A stretch of DNA of 64,000 bases from Photobacterium profundum (lineage in GTDB: Bacteria; Pseudomonadota; Gammaproteobacteria; Enterobacterales; Vibrionaceae). Under the pieces are notes generated by a model. That model had not been told where the DNA came from and did no database searches. It worked only from the letters and a program-made list of their open reading frames with translations. Shown here in pieces: positions 18,185 through 27,884 of the stretch; positions within the stretch are counted from its first letter, which is position 1; the number at the start of each line of letters is the position of its first letter. The DNA is taken from the NCBI RefSeq assembly GCF_003026285.1, contig NZ_PYOD01000002.1, forward strand, positions 682,001-746,000, written 5' to 3'. The translations under genes were made by a program, and so were the position numbers.

Positions 18185-19975
18185 ATGTATAATCCATTAA
18201 ATGTACGTCTGAGGCTAAACAGATTATTTATTGTTTTTTCTATTCTCGCCATAATTCTGATTACTGTAAGTTGTGATGATAGACACCAGCATGCCGACAA
18301 TATTTCCTCAGCCGATACTATCTATTTAAATGGTAATATTTTAACCATGGCAATCCCTGAAACAGCAGAAGCACTTGCAATTACAGATGGAAGAATCATT
18401 GCTGTAGGTAATGTAGAGACAATCAATTTTTACCGTAATGCTAACACTACCGTCATCGATTTAAAGGGGAAAACCCTGCTACCTGGCTTTATTGATGCTC
18501 ACAGCCACTTCACAACCGTCCTTAAAATTAATAATTGGGCGAATATTTCAGCTCCCCCTGTTGGCATAATCGAAAACTTTATAGATTTGCTCGCAGCATT
18601 GCTTAAACACAAAGAACAACACGCGATCAAAAAAGGGGAATGGATCATCGCTTATGGTTATGATCCCACCGCATTAGAAGAGTTATACGACATAACGATC
18701 AATGAACTTGATCCTGTCTTTCCCGATAATCCAGTCATGATCATGCATGTATCAAACCATGGTGCAGTGCTGAACTCACTCGCGCTTGAAGCTTTCAACA
18801 TTAATAAACAAACACCCACTCCTTATGGCGGTATTATTAGCCGGATCAAAGGCACAAACGAACCCTCAGGGTTAGTGATGGAGGCTGCGTTTCTCCCTAT
18901 TTATCGAATAAAGTCTAAACTTGATGAACAAGCATTGGGCTCTTTATTTCGAGCCCAAATGGAATACGCAAAATATGGCTATACAACGATTGTTGATAGC
19001 TCAACATTAGAAAATGAGTTTGAATTACTACAAAAAGCTGCACTGAATAAACAACTCTTTCTCGATGTTATTTCATTACCGTTATTCACTGATATAAAAA
19101 ACATTCTAGATAAAAATAGCGTGGAACCCGCGCAATATTCCGATCGTTTAAAACTCGGGGGAATGAAACTTATCATGGATGGCTCACCACAAAGCAAAGG
19201 AGCTTGGTTTACTCAACCGTATTTAACAGGAAATGCTGACCCAGATAATCTAGATAACACCAACTCAGCTTGGCGTAGTGAGCCAATTATGCCTTACAGT
19301 AAATTCAAACAATATTATCAATATAGTGTTGAACAGGGCTTACCCGTTTACACATCAGCGAATGGTGACGCTGCAATCGACACAGTCATTCAAGTTAACT
19401 ATGAACTCAAAATCAATCACGAACAAAACCACCGTCATGTTGTGGTCAATTCACAATTCATGCGCTCTTCTCACTTTGATCAGTTTAAAAAGCTTGGGCT
19501 TATCCCTAGTTTTTTTAGCAACAATGCTTTTTTCTGGGGTGATGCACAGGTAAACAATTTAGGTAAAGAACGGGCTTTTACGTCCAATCCTATGCAATCA
19601 GCTTTAGAACAAGAATTACGATTCACTAACCATACCAATTTCTCGGTGACCCCTTTAAACCCTTTATTCATGGTATGGACGGCGGTCAACCGACTATCTC
19701 GAGGTGGCACTATAATTGGTACCGATGAACGAATATCTCCGGTTCAAGCTTTAAAAGCAATCACCATCAATGCGGCTTACCAATTTTTTGAAGAATCAGA
19801 AAAAGGATCATTAGAAGCTGGTAAAATCGCAGACCTTGTCATACTCGATAAAAATCCACTCACTGTCGCTGCTGGCGAGATAGATACCATTCAGGTTGTC
19901 GAAACAATCAAGGCAGGTAAAACAATTTATCCCCAAACACCCGTAGATCAACTTGCGCCAGAGCAATCAGAATAA
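18185..19975 (+). CDS. Amidohydrolase family 3 (YtcJ-like), membrane-anchored or secreted
   Basis: 596 residues. The N-terminus has an uncleaved anchor or a weak lipoprotein signal (hydrophobic 14-29, then TVSC). The catalytic part starts with the composite-domain strand TIYLNGNILTM, has metal-binding HSH in LPGFIDAHSHF (about 109-111), a later MHVSNHGA, and the end block GSLEAGKIADLVILDKNPL, all typical of YtcJ/N-acyl-amino-acid-type amidohydrolases acting on amide or ring bonds. A usual family His-rich strand is rendered as RHVVVNSQ. A good ribosome site, AAGGTGATG, precedes the start. The substrate is unknown, and the extracytoplasmic location sets it apart from most homologues. Confidence 0.85.
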   Translation: MYNPLNVRLRLNRLFIVFSILAIILITVSCDDRHQHADNISSADTIYLNGNILTMAIPETAEALAITDGRIIAVGNVETINFYRNANTTVIDLKGKTLLPGFIDAHSHFTTVLKINNWANISAPPVGIIENFIDLLAALLKHKEQHAIKKGEWIIAYGYDPTALEELYDITINELDPVFPDNPVMIMHVSNHGAVLNSLALEAFNINKQTPTPYGGIISRIKGTNEPSGLVMEAAFLPIYRIKSKLDEQALGSLFRAQMEYAKYGYTTIVDSSTLENEFELLQKAALNKQLFLDVISLPLFTDIKNILDKNSVEPAQYSDRLKLGGMKLIMDGSPQSKGAWFTQPYLTGNADPDNLDNTNSAWRSEPIMPYSKFKQYYQYSVEQGLPVYTSANGDAAIDTVIQVNYELKINHEQNHRHVVVNSQFMRSSHFDQFKKLGLIPSFFSNNAFFWGDAQVNNLGKERAFTSNPMQSALEQELRFTNHTNFSVTPLNPLFMVWTAVNRLSRGGTIIGTDERISPVQALKAITINAAYQFFEESEKGSLEAGKIADLVILDKNPLTVAAGEIDTIQVVETIKAGKTIYPQTPVDQLAPEQSE

Positions 19976-20448
19976 CAATTTTTATTCCTCACTTATCTTT
20001 TCATACACCAGTTAGATGAGAATTAACTGAAAACATTCGATGAAAACCATTACAAGATCACATTATTAATATTTTGTATTCATCTTGTTCATAGTGCATC
20101 ACATGAAAATAAAAATCATATTAATTCAATAACTAACAACTAATATAAATATCATTAAGAATTTATTCAGCACCAATAAATAGAGCTTTAGCAAACGATT
20201 CCCCTCTCATTTTCAACAGATTTAGTTATCAAGGTGCTATTTTTGTTAGGGAAGAAATAAAAATGTGATCATGATCTCGAGACAAGAAAGAGCAGTTCCA
20301 TAAACTAGCCACACAACAAACGGTAAGCTTTACCAATTTGAAATTGGCATTGATTAAAGGCGCCTTCCGATAAAAATCGGACCAATAGAGCAGCCTATTT
20401 ACCGTTGATATTTTATGTAGATATGTAACACACACAGAGGGTAAACAC
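19976..20448. promoter_or_regulatory. Upstream region of xapX-deoD with a short perfect palindrome
   Basis: 470 bases, AT-rich to 20160. TCCGATAAAAATCGGA (20367-20382) is a perfect inverted repeat 67 bases before xapX and could be an operator or a leader hairpin. TGTGATCATGATCTCGA (from 20264) matches only the left half of a CRP site. No gene was found here. Confidence 0.45.
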
Positions 20449-20619
20449 ATGAGCGAGATTATGCTTGCTATTTTTGCTGGCTTCATTGTTGGCGCATTCT
20501 TTACTGCGGTTAAACTGCCGTTACCGGCCCCCCCCGTACTGTCTGGCATTATGGGAATCGTAGGTGTTTACCTTGGTGGTGTTGCCTACCAAACAGTTAT
20601 TGAACGCTTTTTCTCGTAA
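20449..20619 (+). CDS. XapX-domain small membrane protein
   Basis: 56 residues, two membrane helices (about 4-20 and 29-48) joined by VKLPLPAPPVLSG, the signature of the XapX family. GAGGG lies upstream at normal spacing. XapX proteins are usually encoded beside a purine nucleoside phosphorylase, and here deoD starts 50 bases downstream, so a joint role in nucleoside uptake or salvage is likely, although no activity is established for the family. A frame on the opposite strand (20229-20549) covers the same DNA but is a shadow. Confidence 0.88.
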   Translation: MSEIMLAIFAGFIVGAFFTAVKLPLPAPPVLSGIMGIVGVYLGGVAYQTVIERFFS

Positions 20620-20669
20620 GTATTAACTTACAGATTCAACTATTCTAATCAAATTTCTAGGACCTAATT

Positions 20670-21380
20670 ATGGCTACTCCACATATTAATGCTGAACTTG
20701 GTGATTTTGCAGAAACAGTCTTAATGCCAGGTGATCCGCTTCGCGCAAAATTCATCGCTGAGAATTTCTTGGAAGATGTAAAACAAGTGTGTGACGTACG
20801 TAGCATGCTAGGTTTTACTGGCACTTACAAAGGTAAGCGCGTTTCAGTAATGGGTCACGGTATGGGTATCCCTTCATGTTCTATTTACGTTCATGAACTT
20901 ATCAAAGATTTTGGTGTGAAAAACATCATTCGTGTTGGTAGCTGTGGCGCCGTACACGACGACGTTAAATTAATGGACGTTATCATTGGTATGGGTGCAT
21001 CAACTGATTCTAAAGTGAATCGTATCCGTTTCAATGACCATGATTTCGCAGCAATTGCTGATTTCCACTTACTAGAAACATCTGTACAGCAAGCACGCCT
21101 ACAGAACGTTAATGTACGTGTGGGTAACATTTTCTCTGCAGATTTATTCTACAGCCCAGAAGAAGGCCTTTTCGATAAGATGGAAAAGCTAGGTATGCTG
21201 GGTATAGATATGGAAGCGGCTGGTATCTACGGTGTTGCTGCAGAATTAGGTGCAAAAGCACTGACTATTCTAACCGTATCTGATCACATTAAACGTGGTG
21301 AGAAACTAAGCTCTGAAGATCGCCAAAAATCGTTTGGTGAAATGATGAATGTTGCGCTAGAAACAGCAGTAAACATCTAA
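20670..21380 (+). CDS. deoD: Purine nucleoside phosphorylase, DeoD type
   Basis: 236 residues, standard hexameric DeoD length. It cleaves purine (deoxy)ribonucleosides with phosphate in the cytoplasm. [13 protein letters not shown] holds the phosphate-binding Gly-Asp-Pro and Arg, the [18 protein letters not shown] block and RVGSCGAV line the site, and [15 protein letters not shown] plus TVSDH(I) give the ribose-binding Glu and the purine-binding Asp. It is transcribed with xapX; this is likely a second deoD, since the main deoCABD cluster is not here. Confidence 0.95.
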   Translation: MATPHINAELGDFAETVLMPGDPLRAKFIAENFLEDVKQVCDVRSMLGFTGTYKGKRVSVMGHGMGIPSCSIYVHELIKDFGVKNIIRVGSCGAVHDDVKLMDVIIGMGASTDSKVNRIRFNDHDFAAIADFHLLETSVQQARLQNVNVRVGNIFSADLFYSPEEGLFDKMEKLGMLGIDMEAAGIYGVAAELGAKALTILTVSDHIKRGEKLSSEDRQKSFGEMMNVALETAVNI

Positions 21381-21564
21381 GAAAAGTAGCTTCAGGCACC
21401 AAAACAAAACATTGCGGTTAGGGTTTTCCCCGATTCTCTGGCCGCTCTTCTGCCCACGCAGAGTTAATATCAATGGCAGTGTGATTTAAGTCAAACTGTC
21501 ATCGCTATTAACGTAAAACAGAAATACGAAAAAGGGAAAAGTTAGTGTCACAAGGAGGCTGTTA

Positions 21565-21591
21565 TTGAGCATTATCGCAGCTCAATTTTTT
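21565..21591 (+). terminator. Rho-independent terminator downstream of deoD
   Basis: TTGAGC and GCTCAA pair around a nine-base loop, followed by six Ts. It lies about 185 bases past the deoD stop, so the transcript would have a long tail, or a short RNA could end here. Confidence 0.7.
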
Positions 21592-21634
21592 GTAAAATGT
21601 GGCGTCTTACACAATTTGAATTGAGAAAATAATC

Positions 21635-21676
21635 ATGTCGATTCTTTCTCAGCGATTAATACAAAATAACAACTAA
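21635..21676 (+). CDS. Possible 13-codon leader peptide
   Basis: ATG to TAA encodes MSILSQRLIQNNN. It lies between a terminator and a strong hairpin ahead of the zinc-ribbon gene. The position suits a regulatory leader, but there is only a weak ribosome site and no obvious run of regulatory codons except three Asn. Confidence 0.3.
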   Translation: MSILSQRLIQNNN

Positions 21677-21691
21677 CTTGCACAACGCTAA

Positions 21692-21724
21692 TGCCGTACT
21701 GGACAGAAGGTTTACTGCCTTTTG
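21692..21724 (+). promoter_or_regulatory. Strong stem-loop in the leader of the zinc-ribbon gene
   Basis: ACTGGACAGAAGG and CCTTTTGTCCAGT pair around TTTACTG with one weak position. It ends about 58 bases before the ATG and has no T-run. It could be an attenuator, a translation control element or an mRNA stabiliser. Confidence 0.55.
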
Positions 21725-21782
21725 TCCAGTGCCCTTCTCCCCCAATCTTATTGCTCCAGCACAAGGATAGGGTTAGGCTGTC

Positions 21783-23273
21783 ATGATGAAAACACTTCAC
21801 TCAAACACTGACAATACTTTGCTGCCTCTAGCGCATGAGTCTTTGCAGCTAAATCATTGCAAAACAGTCAGTTGCAAAAATTTTGGTTCCAAAAATGAAC
21901 ACCACTATGTTATGCAACGCACGAACCCAAGCCGTCCTACCTTAATATGTCGTGAATGTGGTGCTTTTCCTCCGGTATTAAACAACCATGACGTAGTCGC
22001 TGAAGTTACTCGCCTAAAAGTCGCACAAAGTAGTGGCTTACCGGCCTGCTGTAACCCTGATTGTAATAACCTTGGTTTACCCGTGCTGACACATCGTCAC
22101 CTTTACCATGCTTTTGGTTACAGTGGTGATCGACAGCGTTATCGCTGCAAATGTTGTCAAACAACCTTCGTTGATCGCTGGTCTGGCTTTAATGGCAAAC
22201 ACCTTGTGCAACAGAAGTTACTCGCAATGCTTTTCACTGGCTATTCTGTCCGTGATATTTGCCGCCGTTTGAGCATGAACCCTAAATCGTTCTACGATCA
22301 GCTTTCACACATTGCCAGCCGTTGCCGTCGTCAGCTCTCGATGTTTGATGCTCGCTTGTTTAAACATGCACAAACACTCAGCTTAGCGACAGATATGAAA
22401 CCATTACAGCCCACTAGTGATAATGGTGTGTTATGGATTGCAACTGGTGAAGCCACATCAGGCTATATCGTCGGGCAGCATGTAAATTATCACCAAAGTG
22501 ATGTCCAAAACCCGAGCGAAAGTCACGACCCATATAAAAATGATACCCGCTTTATGGCAGCTCCTGCGCCTAAATTGGTAGAAGTACCATCAGCACACCC
22601 TCAAGGTATTTTAGCGCGCGTTGATGCGATGTATCGTGAAGTATTAGACCGCACCAATATGGAAGATCCACTCAGTAATATTGCACGGTTTAATTACCCT
22701 TCAAAAGGGTGCTTAATCCGCCCACAATATACGGTCTATGCGCATTATCTGCACTTATCACAAATGCTTGAATATAATGAATCTTTGGCAATATTTATGC
22801 CTCAAGAAACCTTATTGCGCTCTGCATGTGTCTCTGTTTTTATTGACCGAATTAAAAATAAAACCATTAATCCACTTTACGTCGTAGAAGATAAAGGCTG
22901 GCAACGCGGTCAAGTGGCTGGACGTGTTGATATCGTATTGATGGGATGGTGGCGTGATCGCTGGGCATTTACTCGTCATGGTGAAATAAACAAAGGGATA
23001 AGTCATTTAGGCGGTGACAAAGGTAACGAGGCTAAATGGCTAGAGCTGGCATCACACCGCAATATTAGCGAATACCAAACACGATTCCATGATCAGTTTT
23101 CGCAGTTAGTGAATGAACCACGTCGTAAGCTTCGTCCTGCAGGTTTACTACCTTTACTGGATATTTATCGAGCATGGCATAACCTTTGCCGTCAAGATCG
23201 ATCGGGTCTAACGCCAGCTCAACAAGTTGGACTCACGCCTGCCCCATTAACACTGGAACAGTTGCTTAATTAA
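21783..23273 (+). CDS. Transposase-like protein with two zinc ribbons and HTH; function unknown
   Basis: 496 residues. Two tandem zinc-ribbon-like modules: C26-x4-C31 with C56-x2-C59, then C89/C90 and C94 with C122-x2-C125 (RYRCKCCQTTF is the InsA/IS1595-like ending). A helix-turn-helix follows (about 147-175, SVRDICRRLSMNPKSFYDQL). The remaining 300 residues have scattered acidic positions (LATDMKP, VVEDKGWQ, VDIVLMGWW) that might be a decayed or domesticated RNase-H-like fold, but no clean DDE triad. There are no terminal inverted repeats or target duplications nearby and the frame is intact and full length, so it looks like a resident gene derived from a transposase, perhaps a DNA-binding regulator. 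Confidence 0.6.
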   Translation: MMKTLHSNTDNTLLPLAHESLQLNHCKTVSCKNFGSKNEHHYVMQRTNPSRPTLICRECGAFPPVLNNHDVVAEVTRLKVAQSSGLPACCNPDCNNLGLPVLTHRHLYHAFGYSGDRQRYRCKCCQTTFVDRWSGFNGKHLVQQKLLAMLFTGYSVRDICRRLSMNPKSFYDQLSHIASRCRRQLSMFDARLFKHAQTLSLATDMKPLQPTSDNGVLWIATGEATSGYIVGQHVNYHQSDVQNPSESHDPYKNDTRFMAAPAPKLVEVPSAHPQGILARVDAMYREVLDRTNMEDPLSNIARFNYPSKGCLIRPQYTVYAHYLHLSQMLEYNESLAIFMPQETLLRSACVSVFIDRIKNKTINPLYVVEDKGWQRGQVAGRVDIVLMGWWRDRWAFTRHGEINKGISHLGGDKGNEAKWLELASHRNISEYQTRFHDQFSQLVNEPRRKLRPAGLLPLLDIYRAWHNLCRQDRSGLTPAQQVGLTPAPLTLEQLLN

Positions 23274-23577
23274 TTCTTTTAACAACACGTAACCTTACAA
23301 CCTCTGTCAGCAAGGCGGGCATATACCTAAAGTCTGCCTTGCAATCCGCTTTCCTTTCCCTCTTCGCATACAATAATCAACAGATAAGCATTGGTATCAT
23401 CACATATTATTGAGATATAGATAAAATTGTTAGTAAGCAAGTCGATACTAAATGTATAAATATTGTTAATATCGCTATTCCGTCGTTATTGCTACAGAGA
23501 ATCGCGTCGTTATGGTTAGCTTGTACTCACTACGTGCCTTCGTTCGATATTGAAATGGATTTCATAAAAGAGATGTT
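23274..23577. terminator. Intergenic region with a hairpin terminator (23310-23342)
   Basis: GCAAGGCGGGC and GTCTGCCTTGC pair around an 11-base loop about 37 bases after the zinc-ribbon gene. There is no T-run. The remaining bases to the kinase start hold nothing else recognisable. Confidence 0.5.
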
Positions 23578-26400
23578 ATGCGGTTAATTCCAAACAAAAT
23601 TAAGCCTATTTTATTAGCCAGCATGTTAGCTGTTGGTATTCTTCCAGCTTTCTTATACAGCTGGATAAGCAGTGAGAAACTGTCAACCGTGGCATTGGGA
23701 CAAATAGCAAAAGGGATCAGTAGCCGGACCAACATTGCGGCGAAAAACATCGATGATATTATCGCTAATCGATTATTAAGCTTAAAGGTATTATCAAGTT
23801 CACCAATATTTGAACAAAATGTACCTATCGCATCTGACAGCCAAAAGTTTATCAGTCACTACCTGACCAAGGTCACTGAGGTTGATCAGGCCTTTAATGC
23901 TATTCATCTTGTTGAGCAAAAAGGTGATGATTTTTTTATTAGCAGTTCTTCCCGCTCTTTAAAAGCCGTTAATCTTGACAGTGAACTACGAAAATTCGGC
24001 CTAATAAACATTGAGTCCGCCATTAAACATATGGCAGCGACAGGCGATGATGTCTTCATTTCGGTGCCACAAGATCTAATTTCTGTACCTTGCTTTCTAC
24101 TCGTTACCAAAGTAAACAATGATTCAGATACAGCCACGAGCAAAGACCGTTACCTCGTCGTTGAATACCTTTTAACTGAAATTAATGAACGTCTAAGTTA
24201 TTTTTCCGATAACATCGCCAGTGCTGAGTATGTTTTCATCATCAACAACGAAGGTAATACGATTCTGTCAGGTCAGAATCAAGGACGGTCATTACAAGTC
24301 TTCAACGACTTTAAACAAAATTATAGTGCAGGTGCATTTAGTGAGAACAATATGCAATATGGCGTTTCTCATTACACAAATCGTTATAATGAAGAGTTAT
24401 TTACGACAGTATCACCACTGAATACACTCAGTAATGACAATAAAACACAGTGGTCATTAGTCACTATTACACCGCAACATGTAGCAACCCAAGCTATCGA
24501 TTACCTTCATCGGTATTTCATGCTGGCGCTATTGTTTACCGCTTGTATTGTCATGGTTTTGTCGATAGTGCTGACAAAGCGAATCACCGTACCGCTAGCA
24601 AAACTCGCGCGTTTTGCGGCACAATTTAAGCTTGGTAACTACACCAGCCAGCATACTCTTAAAGGTCCACATGAATTTCAAGTGCTGCAAGAAGCACTGA
24701 ATCAAGGCGCTACAAAAATTGCGTATGATACACAACGGTTGAATCAAGCATTAGAAAAAGCAGAAGCCGCTGATCGCGCAAAGTCGACCTTCTTAGCCAA
24801 CCTCTCGCATGAAATTCGCACCCCAATGAATGGGATGTTAGGGCTATCACAGTTACTATTAAAAACAGACCTAACACAAGAACAAAGACATCACCTTCTG
24901 ACGTTGCTCGATTCAGGTAAGCACATGATGTCGATACTCAACGACATTTTGGATTTCTCTAAAATTGAACAAGGACAGTTCAAACTTAATAAAGCCAATT
25001 TCTGTATTACAGATTTAGTCGGCACAATTGAAAGTACTTACTATTCACTGGCAAAAGAGAAAGGTCTCGGTTTCTCCATTCAGTGTAACTTTGACTATAA
25101 CAGTTGGTTTTTTGCCGATAAATCTCGTATTCGCCAAATACTGTTTAATGTGATTAACAATGCCATCAAGTTTACTGATAAAGGTGAAGTAAGCGTGTCG
25201 TTAAACCAAGATCAATGTGACGACCCTAGAGAAAGAAGACTCATTATTACCACTCAAGATACAGGAATTGGTATTGCTGAAGATCGTATGCAGCAAATTT
25301 TTGACCCATTTTCGCAAGCAGAAATATCAACCAGTCGTCGGTTTGGTGGCACAGGGTTAGGTTTAAGCATTGTTAGCCAGCTGGTAAACCTAATGAATGG
25401 TGATATCCAATTAGAAAGTACATATGGTAAAGGATCAACGTTCACTATTACCTTATTGGTAGAACAAGGTCACTATGAGCAAGAAAAACAACAAGAAATT
25501 GAATTTGACCGTAGTGCTTTTATTGATTTAAAAGTGCTTATTGTTGAAGATAATAATTTGAATGTACTCATCATCGAATCATTCCTTAAACAATATGGCT
25601 TTAATACACACGCTGTAGAAAATGGCGTGGAAGCACTAAAAATACTCGAACATGGATATTTTGATATGATCTTAATGGATAATCATATGCCAGTAATGGA
25701 TGGCATAGAAGCCACTAAACGTATTCGTGCACTTAATTCAGCTATTTGCCAAATACCCATCTTTGCATGTACTGCCGATGTATTTGAAGAAACCCAAAAA
25801 AACATGCTCAATGCAGGGGCAGATTGCGTTATCACTAAACCACTTGATGAACGTAAATTGCAGGATGCATTACAACGATTCAAAAGCAAAATTACAGCAA
25901 TGGCCTCACTAAGAGCTGAGCCAGAATACATTACACCAACAATGACAGCTAAAGCATCTAGCTCGCTATTACTGAATAACAACATTAAAGAGGCTGAGTT
26001 CCTTACAACCGAATACTACGGCGCAAGCGGTAATATAACACTCGACCCAACGCAGTTTAGGTCCATCGAGTTGAATACCTTATTAGACATGATGGACGAC
26101 GACCATAACATTGTTGTTCAATTTCTGATGATATTTGCAGAAGAGCACGCCAATGATGTCAGTAAATTCGAACAAGCACTGAAACGCTCTGACTTTGATG
26201 CGGCAGTTTTAATTAGCCATTCTTTAAAGGGAGCATCGGGCAGCATAGGTGCATTTAAGGTTAGCCAGGCAGCTCAAAACGTCGAAAAGAAAGTCAAAAT
26301 AAAAGCATTGCCGACAGATAATGAAATCGCATTACTCACAAATGAACTGCATTACGCAATCGACGAAATTCACCAACAAATAACAGTTACAGCAATATAA
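23578..26400 (+). CDS. Hybrid sensor histidine kinase (Cache-type sensor, HisKA, HATPase, REC, Hpt)
   Basis: 940 residues. Membrane helix 1 at about 11-30, a periplasmic sensor domain (30-310, Cache-like by size and pattern), helix 2 at about 313-335, HAMP linker (335-390), HisKA with NLSHEIRTPMNG (His411), HATPase with N-box NVINNAIKFTD and G-boxes DTGIGI and GGTGLGLSIV, a receiver domain with MDNHMPVMDG (Asp701) and a C-terminal Hpt with ISHSLKGASGSIG (His881). All phosphorelay residues are present (ArcB/BarA-type four-step relay). No response regulator gene is beside it, so it must signal to an unlinked regulator. The signal is unknown. Confidence 0.93.
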   Translation: MRLIPNKIKPILLASMLAVGILPAFLYSWISSEKLSTVALGQIAKGISSRTNIAAKNIDDIIANRLLSLKVLSSSPIFEQNVPIASDSQKFISHYLTKVTEVDQAFNAIHLVEQKGDDFFISSSSRSLKAVNLDSELRKFGLINIESAIKHMAATGDDVFISVPQDLISVPCFLLVTKVNNDSDTATSKDRYLVVEYLLTEINERLSYFSDNIASAEYVFIINNEGNTILSGQNQGRSLQVFNDFKQNYSAGAFSENNMQYGVSHYTNRYNEELFTTVSPLNTLSNDNKTQWSLVTITPQHVATQAIDYLHRYFMLALLFTACIVMVLSIVLTKRITVPLAKLARFAAQFKLGNYTSQHTLKGPHEFQVLQEALNQGATKIAYDTQRLNQALEKAEAADRAKSTFLANLSHEIRTPMNGMLGLSQLLLKTDLTQEQRHHLLTLLDSGKHMMSILNDILDFSKIEQGQFKLNKANFCITDLVGTIESTYYSLAKEKGLGFSIQCNFDYNSWFFADKSRIRQILFNVINNAIKFTDKGEVSVSLNQDQCDDPRERRLIITTQDTGIGIAEDRMQQIFDPFSQAEISTSRRFGGTGLGLSIVSQLVNLMNGDIQLESTYGKGSTFTITLLVEQGHYEQEKQQEIEFDRSAFIDLKVLIVEDNNLNVLIIESFLKQYGFNTHAVENGVEALKILEHGYFDMILMDNHMPVMDGIEATKRIRALNSAICQIPIFACTADVFEETQKNMLNAGADCVITKPLDERKLQDALQRFKSKITAMASLRAEPEYITPTMTAKASSSLLLNNNIKEAEFLTTEYYGASGNITLDPTQFRSIELNTLLDMMDDDHNIVVQFLMIFAEEHANDVSKFEQALKRSDFDAAVLISHSLKGASGSIGAFKVSQAAQNVEKKVKIKALPTDNEIALLTNELHYAIDEIHQQITVTAI

Positions 26401-26855
26401 AACTGCAATAAAAAACAATCATAATAGCGTATGGATCGACTTACTATTTGGTCCATACGCTTAATGACTTACTCTACCAGTACACCGACTGCATCGCATA
26501 ATCAACAGTAATTGCTCACCAACACCGAACATTTGATCGCAGTATGGATCATTTGCTCATTAATTGACTACACTGAACAAAGATTAAAATCGCTCATCAA
26601 TGCGGTTCATTAGGTAATAAACAGAACTTACCTGATAAAAAATGAGATCTAAACACGCTTTGATACAGTTGATAATTGACAAATTCCAGTAAAAAGACAA
26701 TTATCGATACATCAATTGCTCTTAACCAACCCATTTGTTCACCAGGTATGTTTTTGGTTTGCAGGAATTACGTTAAGAACTCGTGAATATACTTTTGCTA
26801 GCTTCACTTTAAGCTAGCATTGAGACAAGCCCAAATAAGTTGAAGGTCGAGATAT
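26401..26855. other. Intergenic region: kinase terminator and tal promoter side
   Basis: A GCGTATGGA / TCCATACGC hairpin (26427-26460) ends the kinase transcript. GCTAGC-N10-GCTAGC at about 26798-26819 lies about 37 bases before the transaldolase start and could be a leader hairpin. Nothing else stands out. Confidence 0.5.
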
Positions 26856-27806
26856 ATGAGCACTAAACTGGAACAATTGCGCGCACTAACCACTGTTGTT
26901 GCTGACACTGGCGACATCGAAGCAATCAGTAAATATCAGCCTGAAGATGCAACGACAAATCCATCGTTGATTCTTAAAGCAGCTCAGATTGCTGAATATG
27001 CTCCTCTTATCGACGCTTCTATTGCTTACGCTAAAGCACAAAGCAATGACAAAACTCAGCAAGTTGCAGACACCTGCGACATGCTTGCCGTTAACATCGG
27101 TAAAGAAATCCTAAAAGTTGTACCTGGTCGTATTTCAACAGAAGTTGATGCGCGTCTTTCTTACGATACAGAAGGCAGCGTAATCAAAGCACGTCAGCTT
27201 ATTAAAATGTATAACGATGCTGGCATCACTAACGACCGTATCCTTATTAAGTTAGCGTCTACTTGGGAAGGCATTCGCGCCGCTGAAATCCTAGAAAAAG
27301 AAGGCATTAACTGTAACCTAACACTTCTATTCTCATTCGCTCAGGCACGTGCTTGTGCTGAAGCGGGTGTGTTCTTAATTTCTCCTTTCGTTGGTCGTAT
27401 CATGGATTGGTATAAAGCGAAAGAAGGTCGTGACTTTGAAGCATCTGAAGATCCAGGCGTGGTTTCGGTAACGGGTATCTACGACTACTACAAATCGTAT
27501 GGCTACAAGACAGTTGTTATGGGTGCTAGCTTCCGTAACATCGGCGAAATTCTTGAGCTTGCGGGTTGTGATCGTCTCACTATCAGCCCTAACTTACTTC
27601 AAGAACTTGAAGACGCAACGGGTGAAGTGGTTGAGAAGCTGATTGACACGAATGGCACTAAAGAGCGCCCAGCAGCAATGACGCACGCTGAATTCCTATG
27701 GGAACATAACCAAGACCCAATGGCTGTTGAAAAGCTGGCTGACGGTATCCGTAACTTTGCGGTTGACCAAGGTAAACTTGAAGTCATGATTGCAGAGCGT
27801 CTATAA
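26856..27806 (+). CDS. talB: Transaldolase
   Basis: 316 residues, standard TalB length. It transfers a dihydroxyacetone unit between sugar phosphates in the non-oxidative pentose phosphate pathway. TTVVADTGD near the start, [10 protein letters not shown] (about 26-35), [12 protein letters not shown] with the Schiff-base lysine (near residue 132) and [16 protein letters not shown] (about 226-241) are the family blocks. It is followed by transketolase 78 bases on, with a hairpin between that may tune the ratio of the two. Codon use is strongly biased, as in highly expressed genes. Confidence 0.97.
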   Translation: MSTKLEQLRALTTVVADTGDIEAISKYQPEDATTNPSLILKAAQIAEYAPLIDASIAYAKAQSNDKTQQVADTCDMLAVNIGKEILKVVPGRISTEVDARLSYDTEGSVIKARQLIKMYNDAGITNDRILIKLASTWEGIRAAEILEKEGINCNLTLLFSFAQARACAEAGVFLISPFVGRIMDWYKAKEGRDFEASEDPGVVSVTGIYDYYKSYGYKTVVMGASFRNIGEILELAGCDRLTISPNLLQELEDATGEVVEKLIDTNGTKERPAAMTHAEFLWEHNQDPMAVEKLADGIRNFAVDQGKLEVMIAERL

Positions 27807-27822
27807 GACTTTATTGTATTTC

Positions 27823-27848
27823 AGAAAGCGGCCTTCCAGCCGCTTTCT
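27823..27848 (+). terminator. Hairpin between talB and tkt
   Basis: AGAAAGCGGC and GCCGCTTTCT form a perfect stem around CTTCCA. The following TACTTTT is weakly T-rich, so partial termination or mRNA processing between the two genes is plausible. Confidence 0.65.
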
Positions 27849-27884
27849 TACTTTTGAATCGTTTGAATTTTTGGTGAAATGAAT

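Noticed and set aside
20264..20280. CRP-like TGTGA-N6 sequence before xapX
   Set aside because: The second half (TCTCG) does not match TCACA well enough.
20229..20549. Minus-strand frame over the xapX region
   Set aside because: A shadow: the plus-strand xapX frame has a ribosome site and a recognisable family.
21783..23273. Calling the zinc-ribbon protein an insertion sequence
   Set aside because: No terminal inverted repeats or target duplications were found and the leader region looks regulated.
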